Source: Pseudomonas subflava (lineage in GTDB: Bacteria > Pseudomonadota > Gammaproteobacteria > Pseudomonadales > Pseudomonadaceae). From it: a stretch of 64,000 nt of DNA. The translations under genes and the position numbers were made by a program. The notes beneath the pieces were generated by a model that was not told where the DNA came from, ran no database searches, and saw nothing but the letters and a program-made list of their open reading frames with translations. The DNA lies in the NCBI RefSeq assembly GCF_023823685.1, contig NZ_JAMXBF010000013.1, positions 1-64,000 of the forward strand, given 5' to 3'. Positions 9,012 to 16,466 of the stretch are shown in pieces (the first letter of the stretch is position 1; every line of letters starts with the position of its first letter).

Positions 9012-11330
9012 TCAATTGAGCCAGCCACGCACCCAGTCCATCACGTTCTCCGTCGGAGCCTCCAGCATGCCGCAGGGTTGCCCGGGCGGCGGCTCGCTGC
9101 CGCGGATATAGGGTATCTCCACGGCATTCGGGCAGCCGGAGGCGGAGCCCTGACCACTGTATGCATCCACCCAGGCCGGCGCGACGTTGTCCGGCATCGG
9201 CATGTCCAGCGGCAGCGGGTCGGCCTTCTTCATGAAGCCGGCCCAGACCTGCAGGGCACCGGTGGCGCCAGTCAGCGGCGTCTGGCCGTTGTCGTCGCGG
9301 CCCATCCATACCACCGCCAGCAGGTCCTGACTGAAGCCGGCAAACCAACTGTCACGCGAATCGTTGCTGGTACCGGTCTTGCCCGCCAGCGTAAGCGAGG
9401 CTGGCAACTGGCTGTACACCGAGCGCCCGGTGCCCTCGCGCATCACCTTTTGCATGGCGTTCTGCACCAGGTAGATGGCGCCCGGGTCGAAGCGTTGCTG
9501 AATCTGGAAGGGGTAACGCTTGAGCGGCTCGCCATCGGCGGCCAGCACACTGCGAATGCCGCGCAAGGGAGTGTTGAAGCCGCCGTTGGCCAGCGTCTGG
9601 TACATGGTTGCTACTTCCATCGGACTAAGGGCACCCGCCCCCAGCAACATCGACGGATAGGCAGGCCATTCGCGGTGCACGCCCAGCCGCTCGAGGGTTT
9701 TGAGCACGTTGGGCACGCCCAGTTCCAGGCCGAGCTTGGCGGTCGACAGGTTGTAGGAGTGGGCCAGGCCCTGATAGAGGTAGATGCTGCCGTGGGGCTT
9801 GCCGTCGTAGTTCTTCGGCCGCCAGACCTGACCATCCTGTCCCTTTACCGAGAACGGCGTGTCTTCCAGCCGGGTGGTCAGCGTGTATTGGCTCGGGCGC
9901 TCCAGCGCGGTGAGATACACGGCCGGCTTGATCAGCGAGCCGATCGGGCGGTTGGCGTCCAGCGCCCGATTGAAGCCGGCGTAGCGCGGCTGGCGACTGC
10001 CGACCAGCGCCTGTACCTCGCCGGTTTCCGGATTGGTTACCACCATGGCCGCCTCGACCGCGTCCAGGCCCTTTCGACCGGACAGACGCTTGAAGGTCTC
10101 GCTCAGGGCCGACTCGGCCTTCAGCTGCAGGATCGGATCGAAGCTGGTGAAAATGCGCAGACCTTCCTCGGTCAGGTCTTCCTCGCGGTAGTCCTCGCGC
10201 AACTGGCGTTTGACCAGATCGAGGAAGCCCGGAAACGAACTGTCGGCCAGGCTGCCGCGCTTGGTCACGCCGAGCGGCTTCTTCTTCGCCGCCTCGGCCT
10301 CCTCGACGGTAACCACGCCCTGCTGCGCCAGCAGATCCAGCACCAGGTTGCGGCGCTCCAGCGCACGCTCGGGATTGCGCCGCGGGTTGTAATAGGTCGG
10401 TCCCTTGACCATGCCGACCAGCAGCGCCACCTGCTCCAGCTTCAGCTCGCCCAGCGGCTGACTGAAGAAGTACTGACTGGCCAGACCGATGCCATGCACG
10501 GCGCGCTGCCCGTCCTGACCTAGGAACACCTCATTGAGGTAGGCCTCGAGGATTTCCTTCTTGTCGTAATGCAGCTCCAGCAGCACCGCCATCATGGCCT
10601 CGGTGAGCTTGCGGGTCAGACTGCGCTCGCTGGTCAGATAGAAGTTCTTCACCAGCTGCTGGGTCAGCGTACTGCCGCCCTGGCGCAACTGGCCGGCGGT
10701 GGCGTTGATCCACACCGCACGGGCGATGCCTTTGGGCGATACGCCGAAGTGGTTGAAGAATTCGCGGTCCTCTACCGCCACCAGGGTCTCGACCAGATAG
10801 GGCGGCACCTGATCCAGCTTGATCAGGATGCGATCCTCGTGGTGCGCCGGGTACAGGCCGCCGATCAGCAAGGGCTCCATGCGCGCCACGGCGAGCTTGG
10901 CGCCACTGCCCTGGTTCAGCCCGGCCACGTAATCGCCGGAGAACTCCACCCGCACCCGCTGGGCCGGCTCGTTACCCTCATAAAACTGGAAACCGCGGGT
11001 ATGCAGGTCGACCAGATTGCCGTTCACTGCCGCCGCGCCGGGACCATTGGCCGCGCCTTCGCGGCGATAGCCGAGGGCGTCCAGCTCGGTGAGGAAGTCC
11101 TGCTTGCTCAGCTTCTGGCCGACGAACAGCTCCAGTGGCCGGGCGTAGACCTTGGCCGGCACCGTCCAGCGCTTGCCGGAGAATTTCTCCTGCACCACGG
11201 CGTCGAGATACACGGCGAAACCGGCCAACAGCACCAGGCCGACCAGCGACAATTTGAACAGCCAGCTCAGCCAGGAACGACTGCCGGCGCGGCGCTTGGC
11301 GCCTTTGCGAGGGGTACGGGAACGAGTCAT
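9012..11330 (-). CDS. mrcB: penicillin-binding protein 1B, bifunctional glycosyltransferase/transpeptidase
   Basis: This 772-residue inner-membrane class A PBP polymerises lipid II and crosslinks glycan strands. A basic cytoplasmic tail and one membrane helix (about 24-44) are followed by a UB2H-like region, the GT51 domain (catalytic E187 in VEDREFFNHFG) and the transpeptidase with S465-LIK, S525-YN and K651-TGT. The UB2H segment is the usual docking site for Lpo activators, fitting the lpoP gene immediately downstream. No Shine-Dalgarno precedes the ATG, and a perfect TATAAT lies only 8 bp upstream, so the message may be leaderless. Confidence 0.97.
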   Translation of the reverse strand: MTRSRTPRKGAKRRAGSRSWLSWLFKLSLVGLVLLAGFAVYLDAVVQEKFSGKRWTVPAKVYARPLELFVGQKLSKQDFLTELDALGYRREGAANGPGAAAVNGNLVDLHTRGFQFYEGNEPAQRVRVEFSGDYVAGLNQGSGAKLAVARMEPLLIGGLYPAHHEDRILIKLDQVPPYLVETLVAVEDREFFNHFGVSPKGIARAVWINATAGQLRQGGSTLTQQLVKNFYLTSERSLTRKLTEAMMAVLLELHYDKKEILEAYLNEVFLGQDGQRAVHGIGLASQYFFSQPLGELKLEQVALLVGMVKGPTYYNPRRNPERALERRNLVLDLLAQQGVVTVEEAEAAKKKPLGVTKRGSLADSSFPGFLDLVKRQLREDYREEDLTEEGLRIFTSFDPILQLKAESALSETFKRLSGRKGLDAVEAAMVVTNPETGEVQALVGSRQPRYAGFNRALDANRPIGSLIKPAVYLTALERPSQYTLTTRLEDTPFSVKGQDGQVWRPKNYDGKPHGSIYLYQGLAHSYNLSTAKLGLELGVPNVLKTLERLGVHREWPAYPSMLLGAGALSPMEVATMYQTLANGGFNTPLRGIRSVLAADGEPLKRYPFQIQQRFDPGAIYLVQNAMQKVMREGTGRSVYSQLPASLTLAGKTGTSNDSRDSWFAGFSQDLLAVVWMGRDDNGQTPLTGATGALQVWAGFMKKADPLPLDMPMPDNVAPAWVDAYSGQGSASGCPNAVEIPYIRGSEPPPGQPCGMLEAPTENVMDWVRGWLN

Positions 11331-11338
11331 GGCGCGGC

Positions 11339-11344
11339 ATTATA
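11339..11344 (-). promoter_or_regulatory. perfect -10 box of mrcB, 8 bp from the start codon
   Basis: TATAAT on the minus strand ends 8 bp before the mrcB ATG. With normal spacing, transcription would begin within or next to the start codon. The -35 is weak (CTGTCG at 17 bp). Confidence 0.55.
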
Positions 11345-11381
11345 CGCACTTTGCCAGGGGCCGACAGGCGCGCCCGGGCGG

Positions 11382-11410
11382 TTTGCAGAGCGGCTCACAG
11401 CGGCCATAAT
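11382..11410 (+). promoter_or_regulatory. promoter of the APH/P-loop kinase gene
   Basis: TTTGCA (11382-11387) and CATAAT (11405-11410) are 17 bp apart. Transcription would start near 11417, after the ATG at 11409, which supports the GTG at 11448 as the true start. Confidence 0.55.
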
Positions 11411-11447
11411 GCCGCCTCTTAACGATTTCAGAACGCAAGGAAAGACC

Positions 11448-13007
11448 GTGAGCCAAGCCCTGATCGCCGCCCTGCAGAACCCGGCCCTCTACCCGCATCC
11501 GGTAGACGGTTTCCAGGTCATCGAGACGCACATCTCCTGGGTGCTGCTCACCGGTCCCTTCGCCTACAAGATCAAGAAGCCGGTCAACTTCGGCTTCCTC
11601 GACTTCACCGATCTCGACCAGCGTCGCCACTTCTGCGGCGAAGAGCTGCGCCTCAACCAGCGCCTTACCGAGGGCCTGTACCTCGAAGTGCTGCCGGTCA
11701 CCGGCAGCGAGGAAGCGCCGCAGCTGGGCGGTGAAGGCCCCGCCATCGAATACGTGCTGAAGATGCGCCAGTTCCCGCAGAGCCAGCTGCTCAGCGCCGT
11801 GCAGGCACGTGGCGAGCTGACTCCCGCGCACATCGATGCCCTCGCCGAGCAGATCGCCGGCTTCCATGGCCGTACCCCGGCGGTGGCCGTCGATCATCCG
11901 CTGTGCCTGCCGCGGGCCATCGTCGCGCCGATGCGGCAGAACTTCGAGCAAATCCGCCCGCTGCTCAGCGACGCCGCCGACCTGCGTCAGCTCGAAGCGC
12001 TGGAGGGCTGGATGGAAGCCAGCATCGCCCGCCTGGAACCGCTGCTGGCCCGCCGCGCGGCGAACGGCGCGATTCGTGAGTGCCATGGCGACATCCACCT
12101 GGGCAACGCCACCCTGCTCGACGGCCAGGTGGTGCTGTTCGACTGCATCGAATTCAACGAAGAGTTCCGCCTGATCGACGTCGCGCTGGACGTGGCCTTT
12201 CTCGCCATGGACCTGGAAGACCGCGGCCTCAAGGCCCTGTCGCGGCGCTTCGTCAGCGCCTGGCTGGAGCGCACCGGTGACTACGACGCACTGGAACTGC
12301 TCAACCTGTACAAGGCCCACCGCGCCCTGGTGCGCGCCAAGGTCGCGCTGTTCAGCCTCGCGCACCAGAGCGATGCCGTGCAGAAGGCCGCAACCCTGCG
12401 CCAGTACCGCAACTACGCCAACCTAGCGGAGAGCTACAGCGCCATCCCCACTCCCTTCCTCGCCATCGCCAGCGGCGTCTCGGCCGTCGGCAAGAGTCAT
12501 GTCGCGCTGCGCCTGGTCGAGGCGCTGGGCGCCATCCGCGTACGCTCGGACGTCGAGCGCAAGCGCCTGTTCGGCGAGCAGCCACAGCAGACAAAGGAAG
12601 TCGGCGACGGCATCTACAACGCCGAAGCCAGCGCCGCCACCTACCAGCGCCTGCACCAGTTGGCGGCGCAGGCGCTGCATGCCGGTTTCCCGGTAGTGCT
12701 GGATGCGACCTACCTCAAGCGCGAGCAGCGCGCAGCCGCCTGGCAGGTGGCCGAGAGCAACGGCGCGCCTTTCCTGATCCTGGATTGCCAGGCGCCGCAG
12801 GAGGTTATCGCCGCCTGGCTGCAACAACGCCAGAGCGAAGGCCGCGATCCTTCCGACGCCACGCTGCAGGTGATCCAGGCGCAGCAAGCGGGCCGCGACG
12901 AGCTGAGCGAAGACGAACAGGCCCACAGCCGCCGCGTCGACACCCATCAGGCCGCCAGCCTGGATGGTTTGATCGACAGTATTCGCCAGCGTCTCCCCGC
13001 ACTCTGA
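11448..13007 (+). CDS. fusion of an APH-like kinase domain and a P-loop (AAA_33/zeta-like) kinase domain
   Basis: The 519 residues hold two nucleotide-binding modules. Residues 1-330 are aminoglycoside-phosphotransferase-like: Brenner motif HGDIHLGN (213-220) and FDCIEFNE (231-238) in place of the DFG segment. Residues 335-519 are a small P-loop kinase with Walker A GVSAVGKS (343-350) and a following R-D-E rich segment (366-376). The family is widespread but its substrate is unknown; it is not evidence of antibiotic resistance. I choose the GTG with an AAGGAAA site 5 nt upstream; the long upstream frame extension is antisense to mrcB. The gene diverges from mrcB. Confidence 0.85.
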   Translation: MSQALIAALQNPALYPHPVDGFQVIETHISWVLLTGPFAYKIKKPVNFGFLDFTDLDQRRHFCGEELRLNQRLTEGLYLEVLPVTGSEEAPQLGGEGPAIEYVLKMRQFPQSQLLSAVQARGELTPAHIDALAEQIAGFHGRTPAVAVDHPLCLPRAIVAPMRQNFEQIRPLLSDAADLRQLEALEGWMEASIARLEPLLARRAANGAIRECHGDIHLGNATLLDGQVVLFDCIEFNEEFRLIDVALDVAFLAMDLEDRGLKALSRRFVSAWLERTGDYDALELLNLYKAHRALVRAKVALFSLAHQSDAVQKAATLRQYRNYANLAESYSAIPTPFLAIASGVSAVGKSHVALRLVEALGAIRVRSDVERKRLFGEQPQQTKEVGDGIYNAEASAATYQRLHQLAAQALHAGFPVVLDATYLKREQRAAAWQVAESNGAPFLILDCQAPQEVIAAWLQQRQSEGRDPSDATLQVIQAQQAGRDELSEDEQAHSRRVDTHQAASLDGLIDSIRQRLPAL

Positions 13008-13019
13008 GCCGCGCCTCCA

Positions 13020-13044
13020 GGCCTGTCTATACTGGCGACAGGCC
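13020..13044 (+). promoter_or_regulatory. inverted repeat flanking a candidate -10 box
   Basis: GGCCTGTC (13020-13027) and GACAGGCC (13037-13044) bracket TATACT (13028-13033), directly upstream of the pentapeptide-repeat gene. It could be an operator over a promoter, or a hairpin ending the upstream transcript (no T-tract). Confidence 0.4.
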
Positions 13045-13059
13045 CTACGGAGGCACCCC

Positions 13060-13398
13060 ATGAGTCAGCCCCGCCAATTGGACAGTCCGCTCTACCGCTT
13101 GCTGCGCGACGAAAAGGTCGCCGAGTTCAACAAGCAGAAGCCCGAAGGTGGCAGCATCGATCTGCGCGAGGCCGACCTGCGCGGCCTGGATCTGCGCCAG
13201 CTGGATGCCAGTCGCATCGACTTCGCCGACGCCTATTTTCGCGGTGCCGACCTGCGCGGCCTGGACCTGCGCGACGCCAACCTCGAGGGCGCCAGCATCG
13301 CCCACGCACAGATCTCCGGCGCCTATTTCCCGTCCCAGCTGTGCGCCGACGAGATCCTGTTGTCGATGCAATTCGGCACGCGCATGCGCTATCGCTGA
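13060..13398 (+). CDS. pentapeptide-repeat protein
   Basis: 112 residues. The centre (about 34-92) is a run of A(D/N)LXX-type repeats (EADLRGLDLRQLDASRIDF and following), which should fold into a short right-handed quadrilateral beta-helix. A charged N-terminus with LYRLLRDEKV and a short C-terminus (CADEILLSMQFGTRMRY) cap it. Small single-domain members are mostly of unknown function; with about three coils this is too short for a Qnr-like gyrase mimic. GGAGG lies 7 nt before the ATG. Confidence 0.85.
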   Translation: MSQPRQLDSPLYRLLRDEKVAEFNKQKPEGGSIDLREADLRGLDLRQLDASRIDFADAYFRGADLRGLDLRDANLEGASIAHAQISGAYFPSQLCADEILLSMQFGTRMRYR

Positions 13399-13408
13399 TC
13401 GCCCGGCC

Positions 13409-14188
13409 ATGAACGAGATCGCTCGCCTGTTCGGCAACCGCGCCAGTGCCTACGCCAGCTTTCGGCCGCACTATCCCCCTGCGCTGTTCGCATGGCTGGC
13501 CGCCCACAGTCCGGGGCGCGAGCGCGCTCTGGATATCGCCTGCGGCAACGGCCAGGCCAGCCAGCCGCTGCTTGCGCATTTCCACCAGGTGCTCGCCTGC
13601 GACGCCAGCCCCGAACAATTGCGCGCCGCGCCCGATCTGCATGGCGTCGATTGCTTCGCCGCCGATGCCGCTGCCCAGCCGTTGGCCGATGCGAGCCTCG
13701 ACCTGGTCACGGTGGCCCAGGCCCTGCACTGGTTTGCCACGCCGGCTTTCTTCGCCGAAGCGCGTCGCCTGCTCAGACCGGGCGGACTGTTCTGCGCCTG
13801 GTGCTACAGCCTGCTGCGCATCGATGATGCGCTCGATGCAGTGATTGACGACTTCTACCGCAACACGCTAAGCGGCTACTGGCCCGAGGGACGCGCCAGC
13901 GTCGATGCCGGCTACCGCGACATCCAGCCACCGTTCGCGCGCATCGAGGTGCCGGCGTTCGCCATCGAGCTGGAATGGCAGCTGGAACAGCTGGTGGGCT
14001 ATCTCGCCACCTGGTCGGCGGTGCAGAAACTGGAGCGGGCCAGCGGGCGCGATCCGGTCCGGGAGCTTCTCCCCGAGCTGCGCCGGGCCTGGGGCGACGA
14101 GCAGCAGAAGCGTTTCGTGCGCTGGCCGCTACACTTTCTCGCAGGCTATCCGGCAGGCCCCGCACCGTCAGGCAAGGAGGCACGATGA
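13409..14188 (+). CDS. class I SAM-dependent methyltransferase
   Basis: 259 residues with a Rossmann-type SAM site (LDIACGNGQ, 41-49), the acidic motif CDAS about 20 residues later, and the LDLVTVAQALHWF and LLRPGGLF segments of the Methyltransf_11 family. The HW...LRPGG pattern is shared with trans-aconitate- and SAM-dependent small-molecule methyltransferases, but the substrate cannot be told. I start it at MNEIARL, 10 bp after the pentapeptide gene. Its stop overlaps the start of the next gene (ATGA). Confidence 0.85.
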   Translation: MNEIARLFGNRASAYASFRPHYPPALFAWLAAHSPGRERALDIACGNGQASQPLLAHFHQVLACDASPEQLRAAPDLHGVDCFAADAAAQPLADASLDLVTVAQALHWFATPAFFAEARRLLRPGGLFCAWCYSLLRIDDALDAVIDDFYRNTLSGYWPEGRASVDAGYRDIQPPFARIEVPAFAIELEWQLEQLVGYLATWSAVQKLERASGRDPVRELLPELRRAWGDEQQKRFVRWPLHFLAGYPAGPAPSGKEAR

Positions 14189-14457
14189 ACGACGAACTGC
14201 AACACCTGAAGAACCTGGGCAAGACCTCGGCTCAATGGCTGCACGCGGTAGGCATCCACAGTGCCAACGATCTGCGCCGCCTGGGTTCGGTGGACGCCTA
14301 TCGAGCCGTGCGCGCGCGCGGCTTCCGCGCCTCGAAGGTGCTGATGTACGCCATCGAGGGCGCCCTGCTCGACGTGCACTGGAACGATCTGCCGCCGGGG
14401 CTCAAGGCCCAGTTGAACGTTCGACTGGACGAACAGGGGCCGGCCAACAAGAGCTAG
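14185..14457 (+). CDS. TfoX C-terminal domain protein
   Basis: 90 residues, consisting only of the TfoX_C helix-hairpin-helix-like domain (LKNLGKTSAQWLHAVGIHSANDL onward, read in segments). Full TfoX/Sxy activates competence genes, but stand-alone C-domains like this are common in non-competent pseudomonads and have no proven role. A perfect AAGGAGG lies 4 nt upstream, and the ATG overlaps the methyltransferase stop, so it should be well translated from the shared message. Confidence 0.8.
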   Translation: MNDELQHLKNLGKTSAQWLHAVGIHSANDLRRLGSVDAYRAVRARGFRASKVLMYAIEGALLDVHWNDLPPGLKAQLNVRLDEQGPANKS

Positions 14458-14564
14458 CTCACAACCTCCGAGCGGCGCCATTTACCTGCATAACGCCGCC
14501 GCCTATTGTTGCCGATACTCCGCGTGCCTTATCGTCAGCCCAGCCAGTTCAAGGAATTACCGAC

Positions 14565-15365
14565 ATGTACCTACTCGGGGAGCAACCGGCCTACGCCGAT
14601 CAGTTGATCCAGCGCCTGCAGAGCATTCCCACGCAGCTGCTCGAAGGGCTGCAGCCCAGCGGCTCCCCCCTGCGCCTGGAGCAGGTCGAAGACCTCGCCA
14701 AGCTGCTGCCCGGCAACCAGCTGTACATCATCGAGAACGGCCTGCTGCACGCACAGGTCGACGAACGCCCGCTGTTCTACCTGCAGGAAGGCGATCTGGT
14801 GGGCCTGCGCCAGGGCATCGACCTGCCCAGCTGCCGCTACAGCAGCGAGGAGCAACTGACCCTCGTGCCCTATGCCCGCGGCGAGGTGTTCAAGCACATC
14901 TACGGCAGCGAAGTGCGTCAGGAGCTGTTCATCCAGTACCTGATCGGCCACACCGCGCTGCTCTCCGACGCCCTGGCCCGCCTCAAGCAACCGGAGATCC
15001 GGCCGGCCACCGGCTTCCAGCACTTCGCCGCCGGCGAGGAGCTGATCCACCAGGGCGACGACGCGGACCACGTGTTCGTGATCATCGAGGGCCACGCCGA
15101 AGCGCATGTCGACGGACAGAAGGTCGGCGATGTGCAGAAGGACGAGATCTTCGGCGCCATGGCCGTGTTCACCCGCGAGAAGCGCAGCGCCACGGTGATC
15201 GCCAGCGAGCCCTGCACCGTGATGGTGATCCCCAAGGACCAGTTCCTCAGCCTGATGCAGAGCAATCCGCGCATCGCCCATAGCCTCATCGAGAGCATGG
15301 CGCGCCGCATCGACCTGCTGAACAAGGAAGTCACACAGCTGCGGACCCAATTGCAGCCCGCGTGA
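14565..15365 (+). CDS. cbpA: cAMP-binding protein A
   Basis: 266 residues. The C-terminal half (about 145-260) is a cyclic-nucleotide-binding domain; the phosphate-binding cassette reads IFGAMAVFTREKRSATV (195-211), keeping the R-S-A-T end while the usual FGE is FGA. The N-terminal half resembles a second, degenerate domain. There is no DNA-binding helix-turn-helix, so it is not a transcription factor like Vfr. In P. aeruginosa, CbpA (PA4704 from memory) binds cAMP, localises to a pole and is under Vfr control; its role is unclear. As in PAO1, a prrF locus follows directly. Confidence 0.88.
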   Translation: MYLLGEQPAYADQLIQRLQSIPTQLLEGLQPSGSPLRLEQVEDLAKLLPGNQLYIIENGLLHAQVDERPLFYLQEGDLVGLRQGIDLPSCRYSSEEQLTLVPYARGEVFKHIYGSEVRQELFIQYLIGHTALLSDALARLKQPEIRPATGFQHFAAGEELIHQGDDADHVFVIIEGHAEAHVDGQKVGDVQKDEIFGAMAVFTREKRSATVIASEPCTVMVIPKDQFLSLMQSNPRIAHSLIESMARRIDLLNKEVTQLRTQLQPA

Positions 15366-15382
15366 ATCGGCGCTTCAAGACG

Positions 15383-15410
15383 AACCCCGGCCCAGGCCGG
15401 GGTTTTGTTT
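15383..15410 (+). terminator. intrinsic terminator of cbpA
   Basis: A 10-bp complementary pair (AACCCCGGCC and GGCCGGGGTT) is followed by TTGTTTT, 17 bp after the stop. The centre is tight, so the innermost pairs must open. Confidence 0.85.
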
Positions 15411-15433
15411 TCTAGGACTTTGCCAACCAGTCG

Positions 15434-15484
15434 AAAATAATTCTCATCCAGGTGTTGACGGCAAAATGAGAATTGTTATTATTA
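15434..15484 (+). promoter_or_regulatory. Fur-controlled prrF promoter with two inverted Fur-like boxes
   Basis: TTGACG (15455-15460) and TATTAT (15477-15482) are 16 bp apart. One Fur-like box, ATGAGAATTGTTATTATTA (15466-15484), covers the -10; a second, AATAATTCTCAT in the opposite orientation (15436-15447), lies just upstream of the -35. ATGAGAATT is shared by both. With iron, Fur should cover both and silence the sRNA. Confidence 0.85.
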
Positions 15485-15488
15485 CCCC

Positions 15489-15605
15489 AACTGGTCGCGA
15501 GATCAGCCGATAAGCTCAAGGGGCCACAGCAGTCGGACTCTTCAGATTATCTCCTCATCAGGCTAATCACGGTTATTGACCCGGCTTTTTGCCGGGTCTT
15601 TTTTT
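15489..15605 (+). ncRNA. prrF: PrrF iron-responsive regulatory sRNA
   Basis: About 117 nt. It starts AACTGGTCGCGAGATCAGCC, as I recall for PrrF1 of P. aeruginosa, and keeps the target-pairing core GACTCTTCAGATTATCTCC and the CATCAGGCTAATCACGG segment. It ends in a rho-independent hairpin. PrrF is made when iron is scarce and, with Hfq, represses iron-rich enzymes such as aconitase, succinate dehydrogenase and superoxide dismutase. Only one copy is here; PAO1 has a tandem pair giving also PrrH. The 5' end is inferred from promoter spacing. Confidence 0.93.
15578..15605 (+). terminator. rho-independent terminator of PrrF
   Basis: GACCCGGC and GCCGGGTC pair around a T-rich 5-nt loop and run straight into seven T. 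It doubles as the Hfq-binding 3' end of the sRNA. Confidence 0.9.
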
Positions 15606-15671
15606 GCCCGCGATTTCCCATCCCGCCCTTCCGTGCCAGCATGTGCGCAAGCCCACGGCGGGAGCACGACC

Positions 15672-16421
15672 ATGGATCAAGCCACCGCGATGCGCCTGCA
15701 GGCGCTGCACGAGGACGGCTTCGCCCTGCTGCCCGGCGCAGTCAATGCCACGCAGATCGCAGAGCTGCGCCAGGCCATCGACCATCTGCAGCCGATTCAC
15801 TGGGACTACACCGGCCTGGTCGATCACTACAAGTGCGTGTTCAACCGCGACCCGCTGTGGCTGCCCTATCTCGACCTGCCCGGCGTGATCGAACTGGCCG
15901 AGGCCGCGCTCGGCGCGGATTGTCATCTGATCGGCCAGACCGCCTGGCGCTGCCACCCGGGCTTCATCGGTGCCGACCTGCACATCGACCATCTCGCCAT
16001 GCCGCTGCCGAGCAGCCTGCTGGACGATCCCGGCTTTCGCCTGCCGATGCAGATCTGCACCGCGCAGCTGTACCTCGACGATATCGACATCGATCTCTGC
16101 CCGACCCTGGTCATCGCCGGCAGCCATCGCGCCGGGCGCGCGCCGGAGGCTGGCGAGACAGCATGGCGCGGCCATTCGCCCGAGCCGGTGCTATGCCGTG
16201 CTGGCGATCTGCTGTTCTTTCGCAGCGAGCTGTGGCACGCCGGCAGCCGCAATCGCAGCCCACGCACCCGCTATCTGCTGCAGATGCACTACGGCCGGCG
16301 CATGGTGGCGCAGAAGTTCTCGCCCTATCTGCAGTTCCGCTTCAACCCGGCGGTGCTGGCCGCCAGCACGCCGCGCCAGTGCAGGCTGCTGGGCGACCAC
16401 GAGGCCGCGGAATACGATTGA
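15672..16421 (+). CDS. phytanoyl-CoA dioxygenase (PhyH) family protein
   Basis: 249 residues of the Fe(II)/2-oxoglutarate oxygenase PhyH family. The likely iron triad is H104-x-D106 (DLHIDH) and H189 (SELWHAG), with a basic RSPRTR stretch after it that could bind 2-oxoglutarate. The substrate is unknown; relatives hydroxylate lipids, amino acids or metabolites. GGGAG precedes the ATG. The gene lies 66 bp after the PrrF terminator where PAO1 (from memory) has phu heme-uptake genes. I see no clear promoter of its own, so it may depend on a weak promoter or PrrF readthrough. Confidence 0.8.
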   Translation: MDQATAMRLQALHEDGFALLPGAVNATQIAELRQAIDHLQPIHWDYTGLVDHYKCVFNRDPLWLPYLDLPGVIELAEAALGADCHLIGQTAWRCHPGFIGADLHIDHLAMPLPSSLLDDPGFRLPMQICTAQLYLDDIDIDLCPTLVIAGSHRAGRAPEAGETAWRGHSPEPVLCRAGDLLFFRSELWHAGSRNRSPRTRYLLQMHYGRRMVAQKFSPYLQFRFNPAVLAASTPRQCRLLGDHEAAEYD

Positions 16422-16466
16422 GGGAAAGTGGCGCCAGCCGAGGGAAGGCTGGCGCGGGAGGAGCCG

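Noticed and set aside
10569..11447. N-terminal extension of the APH/P-loop kinase frame
   Set aside because: It is antisense to mrcB, lies upstream of the predicted promoter, and a GTG with a good ribosome site exists at 11448.
11448..12447. Antibiotic resistance call from the APH-like domain
   Set aside because: The HGD motif is shared by many small-molecule kinases; this fused family is a core-genome gene with no mobile context.
13060..13398. Qnr-type quinolone resistance from pentapeptide repeats
   Set aside because: Only about three coils are present, against roughly nine in Qnr, and the loops are missing.
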